A stretch of DNA of 64,000 nucleotides from Umezawaea tangerina (GCF_003002815.1 NZ_PVTF01000020.1:1-64000); one strand, 5' to 3'; positions 15,918 to 26,295 are shown, numbered from the stretch's first letter. A program made the numbers and translations. The notes: generated from the sequence alone by a model not told the origin.

Positions 15918-16787
15918 ATGACCGGCGAGTTAAAGGGGGCAGTGGTGGGGAAGCGAATCGCGTTGCTAGCCGTAGCGGCGGTGGCCACGACGTTGTCGCT
16001 GTCGGCCTGCGGTGTCAGGTTGACCCAGGAGAGCTCCTCCGACGACTACACGGTGAACGACCAGATCACGACCGTCCAGATCGACAACGACGGCGGTGAC
16101 GTCAAGATCCGCTCGGTCGAGGGTGCGAGCGCCACCACCATCAAGCGGACGCTCAAGTACTCCAAGACGGCGTCCAAGCCCAGCGGTCCCACGCACCAGG
16201 TGAGCGGTGGCGCGCTGGTGCTCAACGGCTGCGGCAACGGCTGCGAGGCCTACTACGACGTCGCCGTGCCGTCCAAGGAGACGACGGTCAAGGGCGACCT
16301 GGGGTCCGGCGACTTCGAGGCGCAGGACGTGGCCACCGTGGACGTCACGGTCGGCTCCGGCAAGGCGACCGTGCGCGGCATCGCGGGCACCGTGCGGCTG
16401 GACAACAACTCCGGCGACGTCAACGGAACGAACATCGGCGGCGCGTTCACCGGCAAGATCGGCTCGGGCAACGTCGTGCTGTCCGACGTCCGCGGCGAGG
16501 TGCAGGTCGTGAACGCCTCGGGCGACGTCCGCGCCGAGAAGGTCGACGGGAACATCTCCGCCGAGGCGAGCTCCGGCAACGTGGTGGTCGAGCTGGCCAA
16601 GCCGCACAACGTGAAGGCCGACTCCAGCAGCGGCGACGTGACCGTGACGGTGCCGAACGCGGCCTACCGGGTCAGCGTCGACTCCGGCAGCGGCGACAAG
16701 AAGATCGACGTCAAGAACGACCCGGCGGGCCAGTTCGAGCTGACCCTGTCGGCGGGCAGCGGTGACCTGACGCTCAAGGCGGTCTGA
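15918..16787 (+). CDS. DUF4097-type surface lipoprotein
   Basis: The signal sequence GKRIALLAVAAVATTLSLSAC has a lipobox (LSAC), so the mature protein starts at a lipid-modified Cys. The remainder is a repetitive beta-strand region with recurring GSGDFEAQDVATVDVTVGSGKATVRG-like turns (SGDV, GSGN, SSGDV), the pattern of the DUF4097/DUF4098 beta-solenoid. These are often called adhesin-like but their role is unknown. The listed start is ATG 15918; GTG 15945 has AAAGGGGG five bases upstream and still leaves a full signal peptide, so it may be the true start. A strong terminator follows. Confidence 0.82.
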   Translation: MTGELKGAVVGKRIALLAVAAVATTLSLSACGVRLTQESSSDDYTVNDQITTVQIDNDGGDVKIRSVEGASATTIKRTLKYSKTASKPSGPTHQVSGGALVLNGCGNGCEAYYDVAVPSKETTVKGDLGSGDFEAQDVATVDVTVGSGKATVRGIAGTVRLDNNSGDVNGTNIGGAFTGKIGSGNVVLSDVRGEVQVVNASGDVRAEKVDGNISAEASSGNVVVELAKPHNVKADSSSGDVTVTVPNAAYRVSVDSGSGDKKIDVKNDPAGQFELTLSAGSGDLTLKAV

Positions 16788-16799
16788 CCGCTCCGGGAG

Positions 16800-16825
16800 G
16801 CGGGTGTTCCTGCGGGAACACCCGC
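16800..16825 (+). terminator. Terminator after the DUF4097 gene
   Basis: GCGGGTGTTCC and its complement (11 bp) with loop TGCG, 13 bases after the stop codon, followed by a T-rich tail TTCCTGCTGTT. Confidence 0.85.
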
Positions 16826-16997
16826 TTCCTGCTGTTCCGGCTGGGCCGATCGGGTGATAGGACGGCTGTATTCGTGCCGCCTGTTCGATCTCGGACGATC
16901 AGGTGAACACGATGGAACCCATCCGGGCCGTCGAACGAGGGGTTTGCCGAACCATGCTGTCGAAGTCGTGGGTGCCGCTCGAACGCGGTGCGGCGCA

Positions 16998-19163
16998 GTG
17001 AGCCCGTTGAGCCCCGACGGCCCGCCCGCGGAGGCGTTCGCCTACCGGCTGGTCCGCCTGCGCGAGGAGGTCGGGCTGAGCCTGGCCGAGGTCGCCGCCG
17101 CGTCCGGGTACTCCGAGCAGGCGCTGGCGCACGCCACCGACGGCCACGCGCTGCCCGCGTGGGAGCTGACCAGCGCCTACATCGCGGCGTGCGGGGACAA
17201 CCCCGCGCAGTGGCGGCCGTGGTGGGACCACGCGAAGGCCACGGCCACTGCGGCACCCGCGCCGGCCCCGGTGGCGGCGACGACGACCACGGGCACCGCG
17301 CTCCGGTTCAGCAGCAGCCCCCGCGCCCGCTGGGGCGTCGGCATCGCCTTCCTGCTCGTGGTGCTGGTGGTGCTCGGGTTCGTGCTGTGGCCGAAGGGCG
17401 GCGGTGGCGGCGGGGGATCCGTGCCGGACGTGGCCACGGATCTGCCGACCTGCTCCGGGGCGACGTCGGCGACGCTGACCGTGGCCGCGTCGGTGGACAA
17501 GTCGAAGCAGCTCGCCGAGCTGGCCGGGTCCTACGGGCCGCACGAGGCCGACGGCCAGTGCGTGAAGGTGGACGTGACGTCGGTCGACTCGGGCACCGCG
17601 ATGGTCGCGCTCGCGCGCGGCTGGGCGGAGTCCGACGGCCGCAAGCCCGACGTGTGGTCGCCCGCCGGGTCGGCGTGGCTGCCGCTGGCCAGGGCGCGGG
17701 CCACCCCCGAGACCAAGGCGCTGTTCCCGGACAAGCCGGGGCCCGCGATCGCGACCAGCCCGTCGACGATCGCGATGCCCGAGCCGATGGCCCGCGCGCT
17801 CGGCTGGCCGGACACCGCGTTCGGCTGGGCCGACCTCGCCTCGTGGGCAGGCGACCCGCACTTCTGGGCGGGCAAGGGCCACCCCGAGTGGGGCGCGTTC
17901 AAGCTGGGCAAGACCAACCCGAACTTCTCCACGTCCGGGCTCAACGCGACGCTCGGCGCGGTGTTCTCCACCGTGGGCAGCATCCGCGAGCTGCGGCCCG
18001 ACGACGTCGACAAGCCCGAGGTGGCCGAACGGCTCAAGGCCGTCGAGCACTCGGTCGTGCACTACGGCAAGACGACGCTGACGTTCCTGGCGAACCTGCG
18101 GCAGGCCGACACCGACGAGGCGGGCGCCCCGGCGTACATCTCGGCGGTCACCATGGAGGAGAACTCGGTGGTGGCCTACAACGCGGGCTACCCGTGCGGC
18201 TCCTACAGCGACGACGAGGGCTGCGCGAAGACCGACCCGCCGAAGACGAAGCTGGTCGCGCTGTACCCCAAGGAGGGCGTGCTGTTCTCCGACCACCCGT
18301 TCATCACGCTGAACGGGGTCGAGGGCGCGAAGAAGGCCGTGGCCGACGACTTCCTGGCCTACCTGCACTCCGAGACCGTGCAGCGGGAGTTCGCCAAGTA
18401 CGGGTTCCGCGACTTCAAGCAGCAGCCGGTCGACCCCGACGGGCCGGCCTACGGGTGGCTGCCGAAGGCGACGATCAAGACCCTGGGCTCGCCGCCGGAC
18501 GACGTGCTCTCGAAGGTGCTGAGCTCGTGGCCCGCGCTGCGCAAGCCCGCGAACGTGCTGGTGTGCATCGACTCGTCGCTGTCGATGGACGAGAAGGTGC
18601 CCGGCACCGGCGCGACCAAGCTGGAGCTGGTGAAGCCCGCCATGCGCCAGCTCGCCGACGGGTTCGACGACACCGACCGGGTCGGGCTGTGGAAGTTCTC
18701 CTCCGGCATCGGCGCGGGCGGCTCGGACTTCGTGCCGCTGGTGCCGATCGGCACCATGGACGGCGCGCGCAGGCAGGACATCGCGGCGAACATCGACGGG
18801 CTCCAGGCCAACGGGGCGACCGGGTTGTACGACACGATCGACGCCGCCGTCGACCTCGTGCGCGGCACCTACGACCTGAACTCGATCAACGCGGTGGTGC
18901 TGCTGACCGACGGCGTCAACGACAAGGCGCGCGGGATCCAGCTGCCGACCGAGCTGCTCGACGCGATCAAGGCGAAGGACCAGGCGGGCGAGAAGCCGGT
19001 GCGGGTGTTCACCATCGCCTACGGCAGCGAGCTGGACGCCGACGGCAAGGCGGGCGCGCAGGCGCTGGAGACGGTCTCGAAGGGGACCGGCGCGAAGAAG
19101 TACGACGCCAAGGACCCGACGACCATCACGAACGTGGTCATCGACGTGCTGTCGAACTTCTAG
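16998..19163 (+). CDS. HTH-transmembrane-VWA/solute-binding-like protein
   Basis: A 721-residue multidomain protein. Residues 14-60 resemble a cytoplasmic Xre-type helix-turn-helix ([29 protein letters not shown]). A single membrane helix lies at about 112-131, followed by a Gly run. The outer part has a bacterial solute-binding-like domain (residues about 150-500). A C-terminal von Willebrand A domain has the MIDAS motif DSSLS at Asp525 and LLTDGVND further on. An HTH fused through the membrane to a metal-binding VWA domain suggests signalling from an envelope ligand, or just a degenerate HTH. GTG 16998 is preferred; the frame is open upstream without family-like sequence. Single gene ahead of the dnaK promoter region. 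Confidence 0.8.
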   Translation: MSPLSPDGPPAEAFAYRLVRLREEVGLSLAEVAAASGYSEQALAHATDGHALPAWELTSAYIAACGDNPAQWRPWWDHAKATATAAPAPAPVAATTTTGTALRFSSSPRARWGVGIAFLLVVLVVLGFVLWPKGGGGGGGSVPDVATDLPTCSGATSATLTVAASVDKSKQLAELAGSYGPHEADGQCVKVDVTSVDSGTAMVALARGWAESDGRKPDVWSPAGSAWLPLARARATPETKALFPDKPGPAIATSPSTIAMPEPMARALGWPDTAFGWADLASWAGDPHFWAGKGHPEWGAFKLGKTNPNFSTSGLNATLGAVFSTVGSIRELRPDDVDKPEVAERLKAVEHSVVHYGKTTLTFLANLRQADTDEAGAPAYISAVTMEENSVVAYNAGYPCGSYSDDEGCAKTDPPKTKLVALYPKEGVLFSDHPFITLNGVEGAKKAVADDFLAYLHSETVQREFAKYGFRDFKQQPVDPDGPAYGWLPKATIKTLGSPPDDVLSKVLSSWPALRKPANVLVCIDSSLSMDEKVPGTGATKLELVKPAMRQLADGFDDTDRVGLWKFSSGIGAGGSDFVPLVPIGTMDGARRQDIAANIDGLQANGATGLYDTIDAAVDLVRGTYDLNSINAVVLLTDGVNDKARGIQLPTELLDAIKAKDQAGEKPVRVFTIAYGSELDADGKAGAQALETVSKGTGAKKYDAKDPTTITNVVIDVLSNF

Positions 19164-19233
19164 CGGGTGGGTGTCCCGGATCACTCCGGTCCGGGAACAA
19201 CACCGCCGGTCCGTCCGTTGGACAGGCAAGAAG

Positions 19234-19254
19234 GTTGAGCCCGTTGGACTCAAG
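19234..19254. promoter_or_regulatory. HAIR operator 1 (HspR site) for dnaK
   Basis: GTTGAGC-N7-ACTCAAG matches the HAIR consensus CTTGAGT-N7-ACTCAAG. It lies about 75 bases upstream of the dnaK start. HspR is encoded as the fourth gene of the same operon. Confidence 0.9.
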
Positions 19255-19272
19255 TCCGGTGGACCTGGCAAA

Positions 19273-19293
19273 CTTGAGCCGGTAGCGCTCAAC
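19273..19293. promoter_or_regulatory. HAIR operator 2 (HspR site) for dnaK
   Basis: CTTGAGC-N7-GCTCAAC, a second HAIR element 18 bases after the first. Paired sites suggest cooperative HspR binding. Confidence 0.88.
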
Positions 19294-19329
19294 GCGATAC
19301 CCACCAGCACGTACTACCAGGAGGAATTC

Positions 19330-21186
19330 ATGGCGCGAGCAGTCGGCATCGACCTGGGGACGACCAACTCCGTCGTCGCGGTCCTGGAGGGCGGCGAGCC
19401 GACGGTGATCGCCAACTCCGAGGGCTCCCGCACCACCCCGTCCATCGTGGCCTTCGCCAAGAACGGCGAAGTGCTCGTGGGCCAGCCCGCCAAGAACCAG
19501 GCGGTGACCAACGTCGACCGCACGATCCGCTCGGTCAAGCGGCACATCGGCACCGACTGGAAGACCGAGCCGGTCGACGGCAAGGCCTACACGTCGCAGG
19601 AGATCTCCGCGCGCGTCCTGATGAAGCTGAAGCGCGACGCCGAGGCGTACCTGGGCGAGGAGATCACGGACGCCGTGATCACCGTGCCCGCGTACTTCGA
19701 GGACGCCCAGCGCCAGGCCACCAAGGAAGCCGGTCAGATCGCCGGTCTCAACGTCCTGCGCATCGTCAACGAGCCCACCTCCGCCGCCCTGGCCTACGGC
19801 CTGGACAAGGGCGAGAAGGAGCAGACGATCCTCGTCTTCGACCTCGGCGGCGGCACGTTCGACGTGTCCCTGCTGGAGCTGGGCGACGGCGTCGTCGAGG
19901 TCCGCGCGACCTCCGGTGACAACCACCTCGGCGGCGACGACTGGGACCAGCGCGTCGTCGACTGGCTGGTCGAGCGCTTCAAGTCCGCGAACGGCATCGA
20001 CCTGACCAAGGACAAGATGGCGCTCCAGCGGATCCGCGAGGCCGCCGAGAAGGCGAAGATCGAGCTGTCCAGCTCGAACAACGCCAGCATCAACCTGCCC
20101 TACATCACGGTCGACTCGGACAAGAACCCGCTGTTCCTGGACGAGACGCTGTCCCGCGCCGAGTTCCAGCGCATCACGAACGACCTGCTGGAGCGCACCC
20201 GCGCGCCGTTCAACAACGTGATCAAGGACGCCGGCGTCTCCGTCGGCGACATCGACCACGTCGTGCTCGTGGGTGGTTCCACCCGCATGCCGTCCGTGGC
20301 CGAGCTGGTCAAGGAGCTGACCGGTGGCCGCGAGCCCAACAAGGGCGTGAACCCGGACGAGGTCGTCGCCGTCGGCGCGGCTCTGCAGGCCGGTGTCCTC
20401 AAGGGCGAGGTCAAGGACGTCCTGCTGCTCGACGTCACCCCGCTGTCCCTGGGCATCGAGACCAAGGGCGGCGTGATGACCAAGCTCATCGAGCGCAACA
20501 CGACGATCCCGACCAAGCGGTCCGAGATCTTCACGACGGCGGACGACAACCAGCCGTCGGTGCAGATCCAGGTGTTCCAGGGCGAGCGCGACTTCGCGTC
20601 GGACAACAAGAAGCTCGGCATGTTCGAGCTGACCGGCCTGCCCCCGGCCCCCCGCGGCCTGCCGCAGATCGAGGTCACCTTCGACATCGACGCGAACGGC
20701 ATCGTCCACGTCGGCGCCAAGGACCTGGGCACCGGCAAGGAGCAGTCGATGACGATCACCGGTGGCTCCGCGCTGCCGAAGGACGACATCGAGCGCATGG
20801 TCAAGGACGCCGAGGCCCACGCGGAGGAGGACAAGCGCCGCCGCGACGAGGCCGAGGTCCGCAACCAGGCGGAGACCCTCGTCTACCAGACCGAGAAGGT
20901 CGTCAAGGAGAACGAGGACAAGCTCCCCGAGGACGTCAAGGAGAAGGTCAAGGCCGCCGTGGCCGAGACCAACGAGGCGCTCAAGGGCACCGACATCGCC
21001 GCGGTCCGCGCGGCCGTGGAGAAGCTCGCCACCGAGTCGCAGGCCATCGGCACCGCCCTGTACTCCAACACGGGTGCGGCTCCCGGCGCCGAAGGTGCCG
21101 AGGGCGCTCCGGGCGCGGCCGCCGGTGACAAGGGCGCCGACGACGTCGTGGACGCCGAGATCGTCGACGAGGACGAGAAGAAGTGA
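19330..21186 (+). CDS. dnaK: Hsp70 chaperone DnaK
   Basis: The 618-residue protein starts [21 protein letters not shown] and has all Hsp70 signatures: the phosphate loops, [29 protein letters not shown], the substrate domain ([16 protein letters not shown]) and a charged C-terminal tail [11 protein letters not shown]. It folds client proteins with GrpE as exchange factor and DnaJ as co-chaperone, both encoded just downstream. In actinobacteria DnaK also acts as co-repressor with HspR. AGGAGG lies upstream of the ATG. Two HAIR operators upstream give heat control. Confidence 0.99.
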   Translation: MARAVGIDLGTTNSVVAVLEGGEPTVIANSEGSRTTPSIVAFAKNGEVLVGQPAKNQAVTNVDRTIRSVKRHIGTDWKTEPVDGKAYTSQEISARVLMKLKRDAEAYLGEEITDAVITVPAYFEDAQRQATKEAGQIAGLNVLRIVNEPTSAALAYGLDKGEKEQTILVFDLGGGTFDVSLLELGDGVVEVRATSGDNHLGGDDWDQRVVDWLVERFKSANGIDLTKDKMALQRIREAAEKAKIELSSSNNASINLPYITVDSDKNPLFLDETLSRAEFQRITNDLLERTRAPFNNVIKDAGVSVGDIDHVVLVGGSTRMPSVAELVKELTGGREPNKGVNPDEVVAVGAALQAGVLKGEVKDVLLLDVTPLSLGIETKGGVMTKLIERNTTIPTKRSEIFTTADDNQPSVQIQVFQGERDFASDNKKLGMFELTGLPPAPRGLPQIEVTFDIDANGIVHVGAKDLGTGKEQSMTITGGSALPKDDIERMVKDAEAHAEEDKRRRDEAEVRNQAETLVYQTEKVVKENEDKLPEDVKEKVKAAVAETNEALKGTDIAAVRAAVEKLATESQAIGTALYSNTGAAPGAEGAEGAPGAAAGDKGADDVVDAEIVDEDEKK

Positions 21187-21800
21187 CCCATCCACACGAG
21201 GACGAGCAGGCCCCGGCGGTGAACGACCACCGCCGGGCCGAGCCCGAGCCGGAGCAGGCCGTCGAGGCCGAGGTGCTCGACGTCGAGTTCGAGGGCGGCA
21301 AGCACGCGGCGCCCGAGGTCCTCTTCGAGGAGGACCCGGCCGCCGAGTTCAAGGCGCAGCTCGACGAGCGCACGGCCGACCTCCAGCGGCTGACGGCCGA
21401 GTACGCGAACTACCGCAAGCGCGTCGAGCGCGACCGGGAGGCCGTGGTCGCCAACGCCAAGGCGCAGGTGGCGGGCGAGCTGCTGGCCGTGCTGGACGAC
21501 GTCGAGAGGGCCGCCGCCCACGGCGACCTGACCGGCGCGTTCAAGGCGGTGGCGGACAAGCTCGTCGGCGCGCTCCAGCACACCGGGCTCGAGTCGTTCG
21601 GCCACGACGGCGAACCGTTCGACCCGTCGGTGCACGAGGCGGTGCAGCACGGCACGTCCCCGGACGTGGCGGGCCCGACCGTCAGCGCCGTGCTGCGGCG
21701 CGGCTACCGGTTCGGCGAGCGCGTGCTGCGGCCCGCGCTGGTCGCGGTGACCGACTTCGAGGCGAGCGACGTGTCCGTGCCTGACCAGGCGCAGGACTAG
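21183..21800 (+). CDS. grpE: GrpE nucleotide exchange factor
   Basis: A 205-residue protein beginning with a GTG that overlaps the dnaK stop (GTGA). It has an acidic, probably disordered N-terminal 50 residues. A long dimerising helix follows ([41 protein letters not shown]), then the compact beta domain with [12 protein letters not shown] and [23 protein letters not shown]. It releases ADP from DnaK and acts as a thermosensor in the family. Confidence 0.97.
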   Translation: MTHPHEDEQAPAVNDHRRAEPEPEQAVEAEVLDVEFEGGKHAAPEVLFEEDPAAEFKAQLDERTADLQRLTAEYANYRKRVERDREAVVANAKAQVAGELLAVLDDVERAAAHGDLTGAFKAVADKLVGALQHTGLESFGHDGEPFDPSVHEAVQHGTSPDVAGPTVSAVLRRGYRFGERVLRPALVAVTDFEASDVSVPDQAQD

Positions 21801-21835
21801 GTACTAGGTACTAACGGAAAGGAGGAGACGTCCGG

Positions 21836-23014
21836 ATGAGTGCTAGGGACTGGATCGAAAAGGACTTCTACCGCGAGCTGGGCGTCTCCTCCGACGCCTC
21901 GGCGGACGAGATCAAGAAGGCGTACCGGAAGCTGGCGCGGGAGCTGCACCCCGACGCCAACCCCGGTGACGCCAAGGCCGAGGCGCGCTTCAAGGCCGTG
22001 TCCGAGGCGAACGGCGTGCTGTCGGACACCGCCAAGCGCAAGCAGTACGACGAGGCCCGCAGGCTGTTCTCCAGCGGCGGTGGTTTCGGCGGAGGCTTCG
22101 GCGGTGGCGGCGGCAACAGGTTCGACGTCGGCGACGTGTTCAACCGCGCGGGCGGGCAGGCGGGCGGGGCCGGTGGCCTCGGCGACCTGCTCGGCGGGCT
22201 GTTCAACCGCCGCGGCGGCAACGCCTCGTCGGCGACCCGGCCGCGGCGCGGCGAGGACGTCGAGACCAACGTCCGCATCGACTTCACCGAGGCGGTCAAG
22301 GGCGCGACGGTGCCGATGCGCCTGTCCAGCCCGGCCGCTTGCGGCACCTGCGGCGGGTCCGGCGCGAAGCCCGGCACCGTTCCGCACACCTGCACGAACT
22401 GCGGTGGCGCCGGCCTGGTGACCCGCAGCCAGGGCGCGTTCGCGTTCAGCGAGCCGTGCCAGGACTGCCGCGGCACCGGCAAGATCATCGACGACCCGTG
22501 CCCCGAGTGCGGTGGCGACGGCGTCAGCACCAAGACCCGCACGCTGACCATCAGGATCCCCGCCGGGGTCGACGACGGCCAGCGCATCCGCCTTGCCGGA
22601 CAAGGGGAACCGGGCCGCAACGGCGGCCCCACCGGCGACCTGTTCGTCCGGGTCCACGTGAACCCGCACCCGCTCTTCGGCCGCTCGGGCAACGACCTCA
22701 CGCTGAACGTGCCGGTGTCGTTCGCCGAGCTCGCGCTCGGCACGACGTTGACGGTGCCCACGCTGGAGAGCAAGGTGACCTTGAAGGTGCCCGCGGGTAC
22801 CGCCAGCGGCCGCGTCCTGCGCGCCAAGGGCAAGGGCATCGAGAAGCGCGACGGCAAGGTCGGCGACCTGCTCATCACGTTGCAGGTGGCCGTCCCGAAC
22901 AACATGGACGCCAAGGCCGAGGAGGCCCTGAAGGCCTACGCCGAGGCCACCGCGCAGCACGACCCGCGAGCGGAGCTGAACGCACTGCTGGAGAGCAAGG
23001 GGAGGGCGACATGA
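21836..23014 (+). CDS. dnaJ: Hsp40 co-chaperone DnaJ
   Basis: The 392-residue protein has a J domain with the HPD tripeptide (ELHPDANPGD), a Gly/Phe-rich linker (GGGFGGGFGGGGGN), four CxxCxGxG zinc repeats (CGTCGGSG, CTNCGGAG, CQDCRGTG, CPECGGDG) and two C-terminal client-binding domains. This is the full type I layout. It delivers clients and stimulates DnaK ATPase. AAAGGAGGA precedes the ATG, and the stop overlaps hspR (ATGA). Confidence 0.98.
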   Translation: MSARDWIEKDFYRELGVSSDASADEIKKAYRKLARELHPDANPGDAKAEARFKAVSEANGVLSDTAKRKQYDEARRLFSSGGGFGGGFGGGGGNRFDVGDVFNRAGGQAGGAGGLGDLLGGLFNRRGGNASSATRPRRGEDVETNVRIDFTEAVKGATVPMRLSSPAACGTCGGSGAKPGTVPHTCTNCGGAGLVTRSQGAFAFSEPCQDCRGTGKIIDDPCPECGGDGVSTKTRTLTIRIPAGVDDGQRIRLAGQGEPGRNGGPTGDLFVRVHVNPHPLFGRSGNDLTLNVPVSFAELALGTTLTVPTLESKVTLKVPAGTASGRVLRAKGKGIEKRDGKVGDLLITLQVAVPNNMDAKAEEALKAYAEATAQHDPRAELNALLESKGRAT

Positions 23015-23448
23015 CCACACCGGGGTTCCCCTTCCCGCCCGGCACCGACGAGGACACCCCGTTCTTCGTGATCTCGGTGGCGGCCCAGCTCTCCGGCCTG
23101 CACGCCCAGACGCTGCGCAGCTACGACCGCCTCGGCCTGGTCTCGCCCGGCCGCACGTCCGGTGGCGGCCGCCGGTACTCGATGCGCGACATCGTGCTGC
23201 TCCGCGAGGTCCAGCGCCTGTCCCAGGAGGACGGCGTCAACCTCGCGGGCATCAAGCGGATCATCGACCTGGAGAACGAGGTCGACGCCCTCCGCGGCCG
23301 CCTCGCCGAGCTCACCCAGGAGCTGGCCAACGCGCTCGCCGCCGCCGACCACGCCGCGGCCTCCGTGCACAAGACCTACCGCCGCGACCTCGTCCCGCTC
23401 CGGCACGAGACCGCCCTCGTGGTCTGGAAGCCCCAACCCCGCCGCTGA
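23011..23448 (+). CDS. hspR: Heat-shock repressor HspR (MerR family)
   Basis: A 145-residue MerR-type regulator. VISVAAQLSGLHAQTLRSYDRLGLVSPGRTSGGGRRYSMRDIVLLREVQRLSQEDGVNLAGIKRII is the winged HTH, followed by a coiled-coil dimerisation helix (LENEVDALRGRLAELTQEL). It binds HAIR elements together with DnaK and represses the dnaK operon and clpB; sites are visible before both in this window. Last gene of the operon, overlapping dnaJ by four bases, with a terminator directly after it. Confidence 0.96.
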   Translation: MTTPGFPFPPGTDEDTPFFVISVAAQLSGLHAQTLRSYDRLGLVSPGRTSGGGRRYSMRDIVLLREVQRLSQEDGVNLAGIKRIIDLENEVDALRGRLAELTQELANALAAADHAAASVHKTYRRDLVPLRHETALVVWKPQPRR

Positions 23449-23454
23449 CGCCAG

Positions 23455-23480
23455 GAGGTGCCCGTCTTCACGGGCACCTC
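23455..23480 (+). terminator. Terminator of the dnaK operon
   Basis: GAGGTGCCCGT and ACGGGCACCTC form an 11-bp perfect stem with a CTTC loop, 7 bases after the hspR stop, followed by TGT. Confidence 0.9.
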
Positions 23481-23825
23481 TGTAGGGGTTGCTCCACCTC
23501 CTTTCGGGAGACGTCCGCCGCGCCCGCCCATGGTGACGATCATGAATGGATCGACGTGATTGGTTGCGGAGGGTGATAACTGAGGATGCCTCGCGTGTAG
23601 GAATCCGCAGGTCGCCGGTCGGCGCGACCGGTCGGAGAACGGGTGGGAAAGGGCTTCGGCGCGCAATTTGTCGCTGAGCAGCGGAAATGGCAATTTGTTA
23701 CCCGTTCGAGTCCGATCGGAGAGTTTTCCGCGTCGGATTCCGGTGTCGCACTCCGGAAATGCGCGACCTCCGAAGAAAATGTCGAACATCCGTGACGTTG
23801 TTTTAGTGGCCCGTCCCGGTTCGCC
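23481..23825. other. Gene-free convergent spacer
   Basis: About 345 bases between the hspR terminator and the end of the STAND gene. It is somewhat AT-richer than the backbone. No convincing frame, hairpin or repeat was found. Confidence 0.5.
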
Positions 23826-26216
23826 CTAACGCGCTCGTTCCGCCCAGTAATCCAGATGGCGCCGGGTGGCCAGGGTGTCGGGGTGGTCAGGGCCGAGCAC
23901 GCGGGTCCGCACGGTGAGCAAATTCGCGAACTGGTCGCGCGCGCCTGCCACGTCCCCCGTCCGACCTGCCAGGTACGCCTTGTCGTGCCTGGTCACGAGG
24001 GTGTCGGGGTGGTCGCGGCCCAGGACGCGCTCGCGCACCGCGAGCAGCTCCGCGAACTGGGCGTGCGCCTCGACGGGATCCCCGGCCTCCGCCGTCCAGT
24101 ATGCCCAGTCGTGCCTGGTCACGAGGGTGTCGGGGTGGTCAGGGCCGAGCACGCGGTCCCGCACCGCGAGCAGGTCCGCGAGCTGGTCGCGCGCGCCCGC
24201 CGCGTCCCCGGCCCGGCCGGTCCACCCCGCGACGTCCTGGCGGCTCGCGAGGGTGGTGGGGCATTCGGGGCCCAGAACGCGCTCACGCGCGCGGAGGAGC
24301 CCGGTGAGCAGGCGGAGACCCTCGGGGACGTCGGCCGCCCTGAACGACCAGTGAGCGGCCTTCCCGAGGGTCGCCAGGGTGTCCGGGTGGTCGTCCCCCA
24401 GGACCAGCCCGCGCGCGGCGAGCAGGTCCGCGTACTGCGCTCGCGCGGTCGCCGGGTCGCCCGCCACACCGGTCCAGTGGGCGAGGGTGCCGCGGGCGGC
24501 CAGCGTCCGCGGGTGCGCGGCGCCCAGGACGCGTTCGTGGAGGTCGACCAGCCGCGTGAACTGGTCGCGCGCCGCCGCCGGGTCCCCTGTCAGGCCGGTC
24601 CAGGTGGCCATGGCGTGCCGCAGGTCGAGCGCGTCCGGGTCGTCCGGGCGGAGGTGGTCCAGCAGGGCCTGCGCGTGGGGGCGCAGCAACCGCCAGCGGG
24701 CCGTGCTCACCGCGGTCACCGGAGTCGTCGGCCACGCGGCGTCGAGCAGCGCTTTCACGGTGGTGAGCCACGGCTGTACCCGGTTCTCGAGCCGGTCGCG
24801 GACCACGGCCTGGACCAGCAGGTGCACGTTCACCATCGCGGGTGTGGCGCACCGGGTGACCAGGCTGTAGGAGATCAGCTCCTTGGCGGTGTCGTAGCGG
24901 GTGACGGGGTCGGTCATGAGGTCGCGCAGCTCCGGCGGCGCGGCGATCTCGTCCGGGTTCGCCGGTGCCAGCAGGACGCCGATCGGGATGGCGTCCCCCG
25001 CGACGAACGACAGCAGCGTGAGCAGGGCTTTCGCCCGTGCGGAGAGCCTGGTGAACGACAGCTCCCAGGTGGTCGCGACGTTCTCGCCGTAGTCGGGGAG
25101 GCCGCCGGTGCGGTGCAGCCGGGCCGGGTGGTCGCGGTACGCGGTGGCGTACTCGGCCAGCGGCATCCCGGTGGTGCCGCAGAAGGCCCCGGCCTGGGCC
25201 AGTGCGAGCGGCAGGTGTCCCAGCAGGCCCGCCAGGGCGGACGCCGCCCGCCGGTCGTCCTCACCGGACAGCTGGACCAGCAGCCTGGCCGCGGCCTTCG
25301 GGCGCAGCGGGCCGACCCGGACCGGGCCGCCGCGGTCACCCGCGTCCACGTGCCTGGTCGTGACCAGGACGTGCCCGTTGCCGCGGGGAGGCACCAGGTC
25401 GCTCAGCGAGCCCATGTCCGGGAGCTGGTCCAGGACCAGCAGCCAGCCGCGGCACCTGCCGAGCTGGGTGTGCGCGGCCATGACGACGTCCTCGGCCGTG
25501 TCGGCCAGCCCCGGTGCCAGGTCGTCGAGCAGGGCCCTGAACTGGCTTTCGACGGCGCTCGGGTCACCCGCGGCGATCCAGTGCACGACGTCGTAGTCGG
25601 CGTGGTGGCGCTGCGCGTAGGCGCGGGCGAGGCTGGTCTTCCCGACGCCGCCCAGCCCGGTCAGCGTCCTGACCACCGGCAGGCCGGTGTTCTCCGCGCG
25701 GGTGAAGGCGGAACGGAGTGCCGCGAGCTCCTTCTTGCGCCCCACGACCTGCGCGGGGACGCCGATGTCGGAGCGGATCGCGGGGAGGCCGGGCGCGGCG
25801 CGTGCCACCGGCCCGGCAGGGGGAGGGTGCGGCGGCTGCCCGATGTGCACGGAGCCGTTGATCTGCCCGACCGCCAGCGTGTTGCCCTCGGAGGTGATGC
25901 CACCGGTGAAGGTGACCGGCGCCCACGTGCTGGGGCCAAGGTCGCGGATGGCGGCACCCAGGCGGGCCTCGAAGTCGTGGTCGTGCGCCGCCGTGGACCG
26001 CAGGGCGGCCGCGATCCGCTCGCGGGTGGCCGCGCTCGCGTCGCCGAACCGCTCCACCTCGGCCCGCAGGGTCTCCAGCTCGCGGGTGCCCGCGAGCTCC
26101 CCCGCCACCACGTCGTGCAGCCGGTCGAGCCCCCTGTCGGCCGTGTCCCGGTGGAGCTCGGACACGGCCCGGTGCAGGAGGAGCTCGACCGCCTTGTCGA
26201 AGTCCACCCCGTCCAC
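23826..26216 (-). CDS. NB-ARC (STAND) ATPase with C-terminal TPR repeats
   Basis: A 796-residue protein. A helical N-terminal region (about 1-90) is followed by a beta-rich stretch TFTGGITSEGNTLAVGQINGSVHIG seen in many actinobacterial STAND proteins, and then the NB-ARC core. The core starts at VVGRKKEL (157), has Walker A GLGGVGKT (187-194), Walker B in WLLVLDQLPD and the sensor-like GHLPLALAQAG. About six tetratricopeptide repeats of the kinesin-light-chain type (RVLGPDHPDTLATR and variants) cover the last 230 residues and probably sense a ligand. There is no clear enzymatic effector domain; the N-terminal helices may be one. STAND proteins act as signalling or anti-phage switches. Single gene. 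The start is a GTG with a weak ribosome site. Confidence 0.88.
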   Translation of the reverse strand: MDGVDFDKAVELLLHRAVSELHRDTADRGLDRLHDVVAGELAGTRELETLRAEVERFGDASAATRERIAAALRSTAAHDHDFEARLGAAIRDLGPSTWAPVTFTGGITSEGNTLAVGQINGSVHIGQPPHPPPAGPVARAAPGLPAIRSDIGVPAQVVGRKKELAALRSAFTRAENTGLPVVRTLTGLGGVGKTSLARAYAQRHHADYDVVHWIAAGDPSAVESQFRALLDDLAPGLADTAEDVVMAAHTQLGRCRGWLLVLDQLPDMGSLSDLVPPRGNGHVLVTTRHVDAGDRGGPVRVGPLRPKAAARLLVQLSGEDDRRAASALAGLLGHLPLALAQAGAFCGTTGMPLAEYATAYRDHPARLHRTGGLPDYGENVATTWELSFTRLSARAKALLTLLSFVAGDAIPIGVLLAPANPDEIAAPPELRDLMTDPVTRYDTAKELISYSLVTRCATPAMVNVHLLVQAVVRDRLENRVQPWLTTVKALLDAAWPTTPVTAVSTARWRLLRPHAQALLDHLRPDDPDALDLRHAMATWTGLTGDPAAARDQFTRLVDLHERVLGAAHPRTLAARGTLAHWTGVAGDPATARAQYADLLAARGLVLGDDHPDTLATLGKAAHWSFRAADVPEGLRLLTGLLRARERVLGPECPTTLASRQDVAGWTGRAGDAAGARDQLADLLAVRDRVLGPDHPDTLVTRHDWAYWTAEAGDPVEAHAQFAELLAVRERVLGRDHPDTLVTRHDKAYLAGRTGDVAGARDQFANLLTVRTRVLGPDHPDTLATRRHLDYWAERAR

Positions 26217-26295
26217 CCCTGGTCGTCTGCCATCGGACGCGGCCGGCGGTCGCTCGAGTGCCCCAGTGGAATCGACCGCTCCGGCTGGGCGCGGC

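Noticed and set aside
16080-16780. Repeated GGCGACGT-like units as a DNA repeat
   Set aside because: They encode the recurring Ser-Gly-Asp-Val turns of the DUF4097 beta-solenoid.
19138-21195. 685-codon frame opposite dnaK
   Set aside because: Mirror frame of a highly expressed GC-biased gene; a known artefact opposite Hsp70 genes, no independent signal.
23376-23789. 137-codon minus-strand frame after hspR
   Set aside because: It overlaps the hspR end and its terminator and has no coding character.
24000-24600. Repeated DNA in the STAND gene as a possible CRISPR or tandem-repeat array
   Set aside because: The repetition is the codon-level reflection of TPR protein repeats (RVLGPDHPDTL); spacing and sequence vary and the frame is intact.
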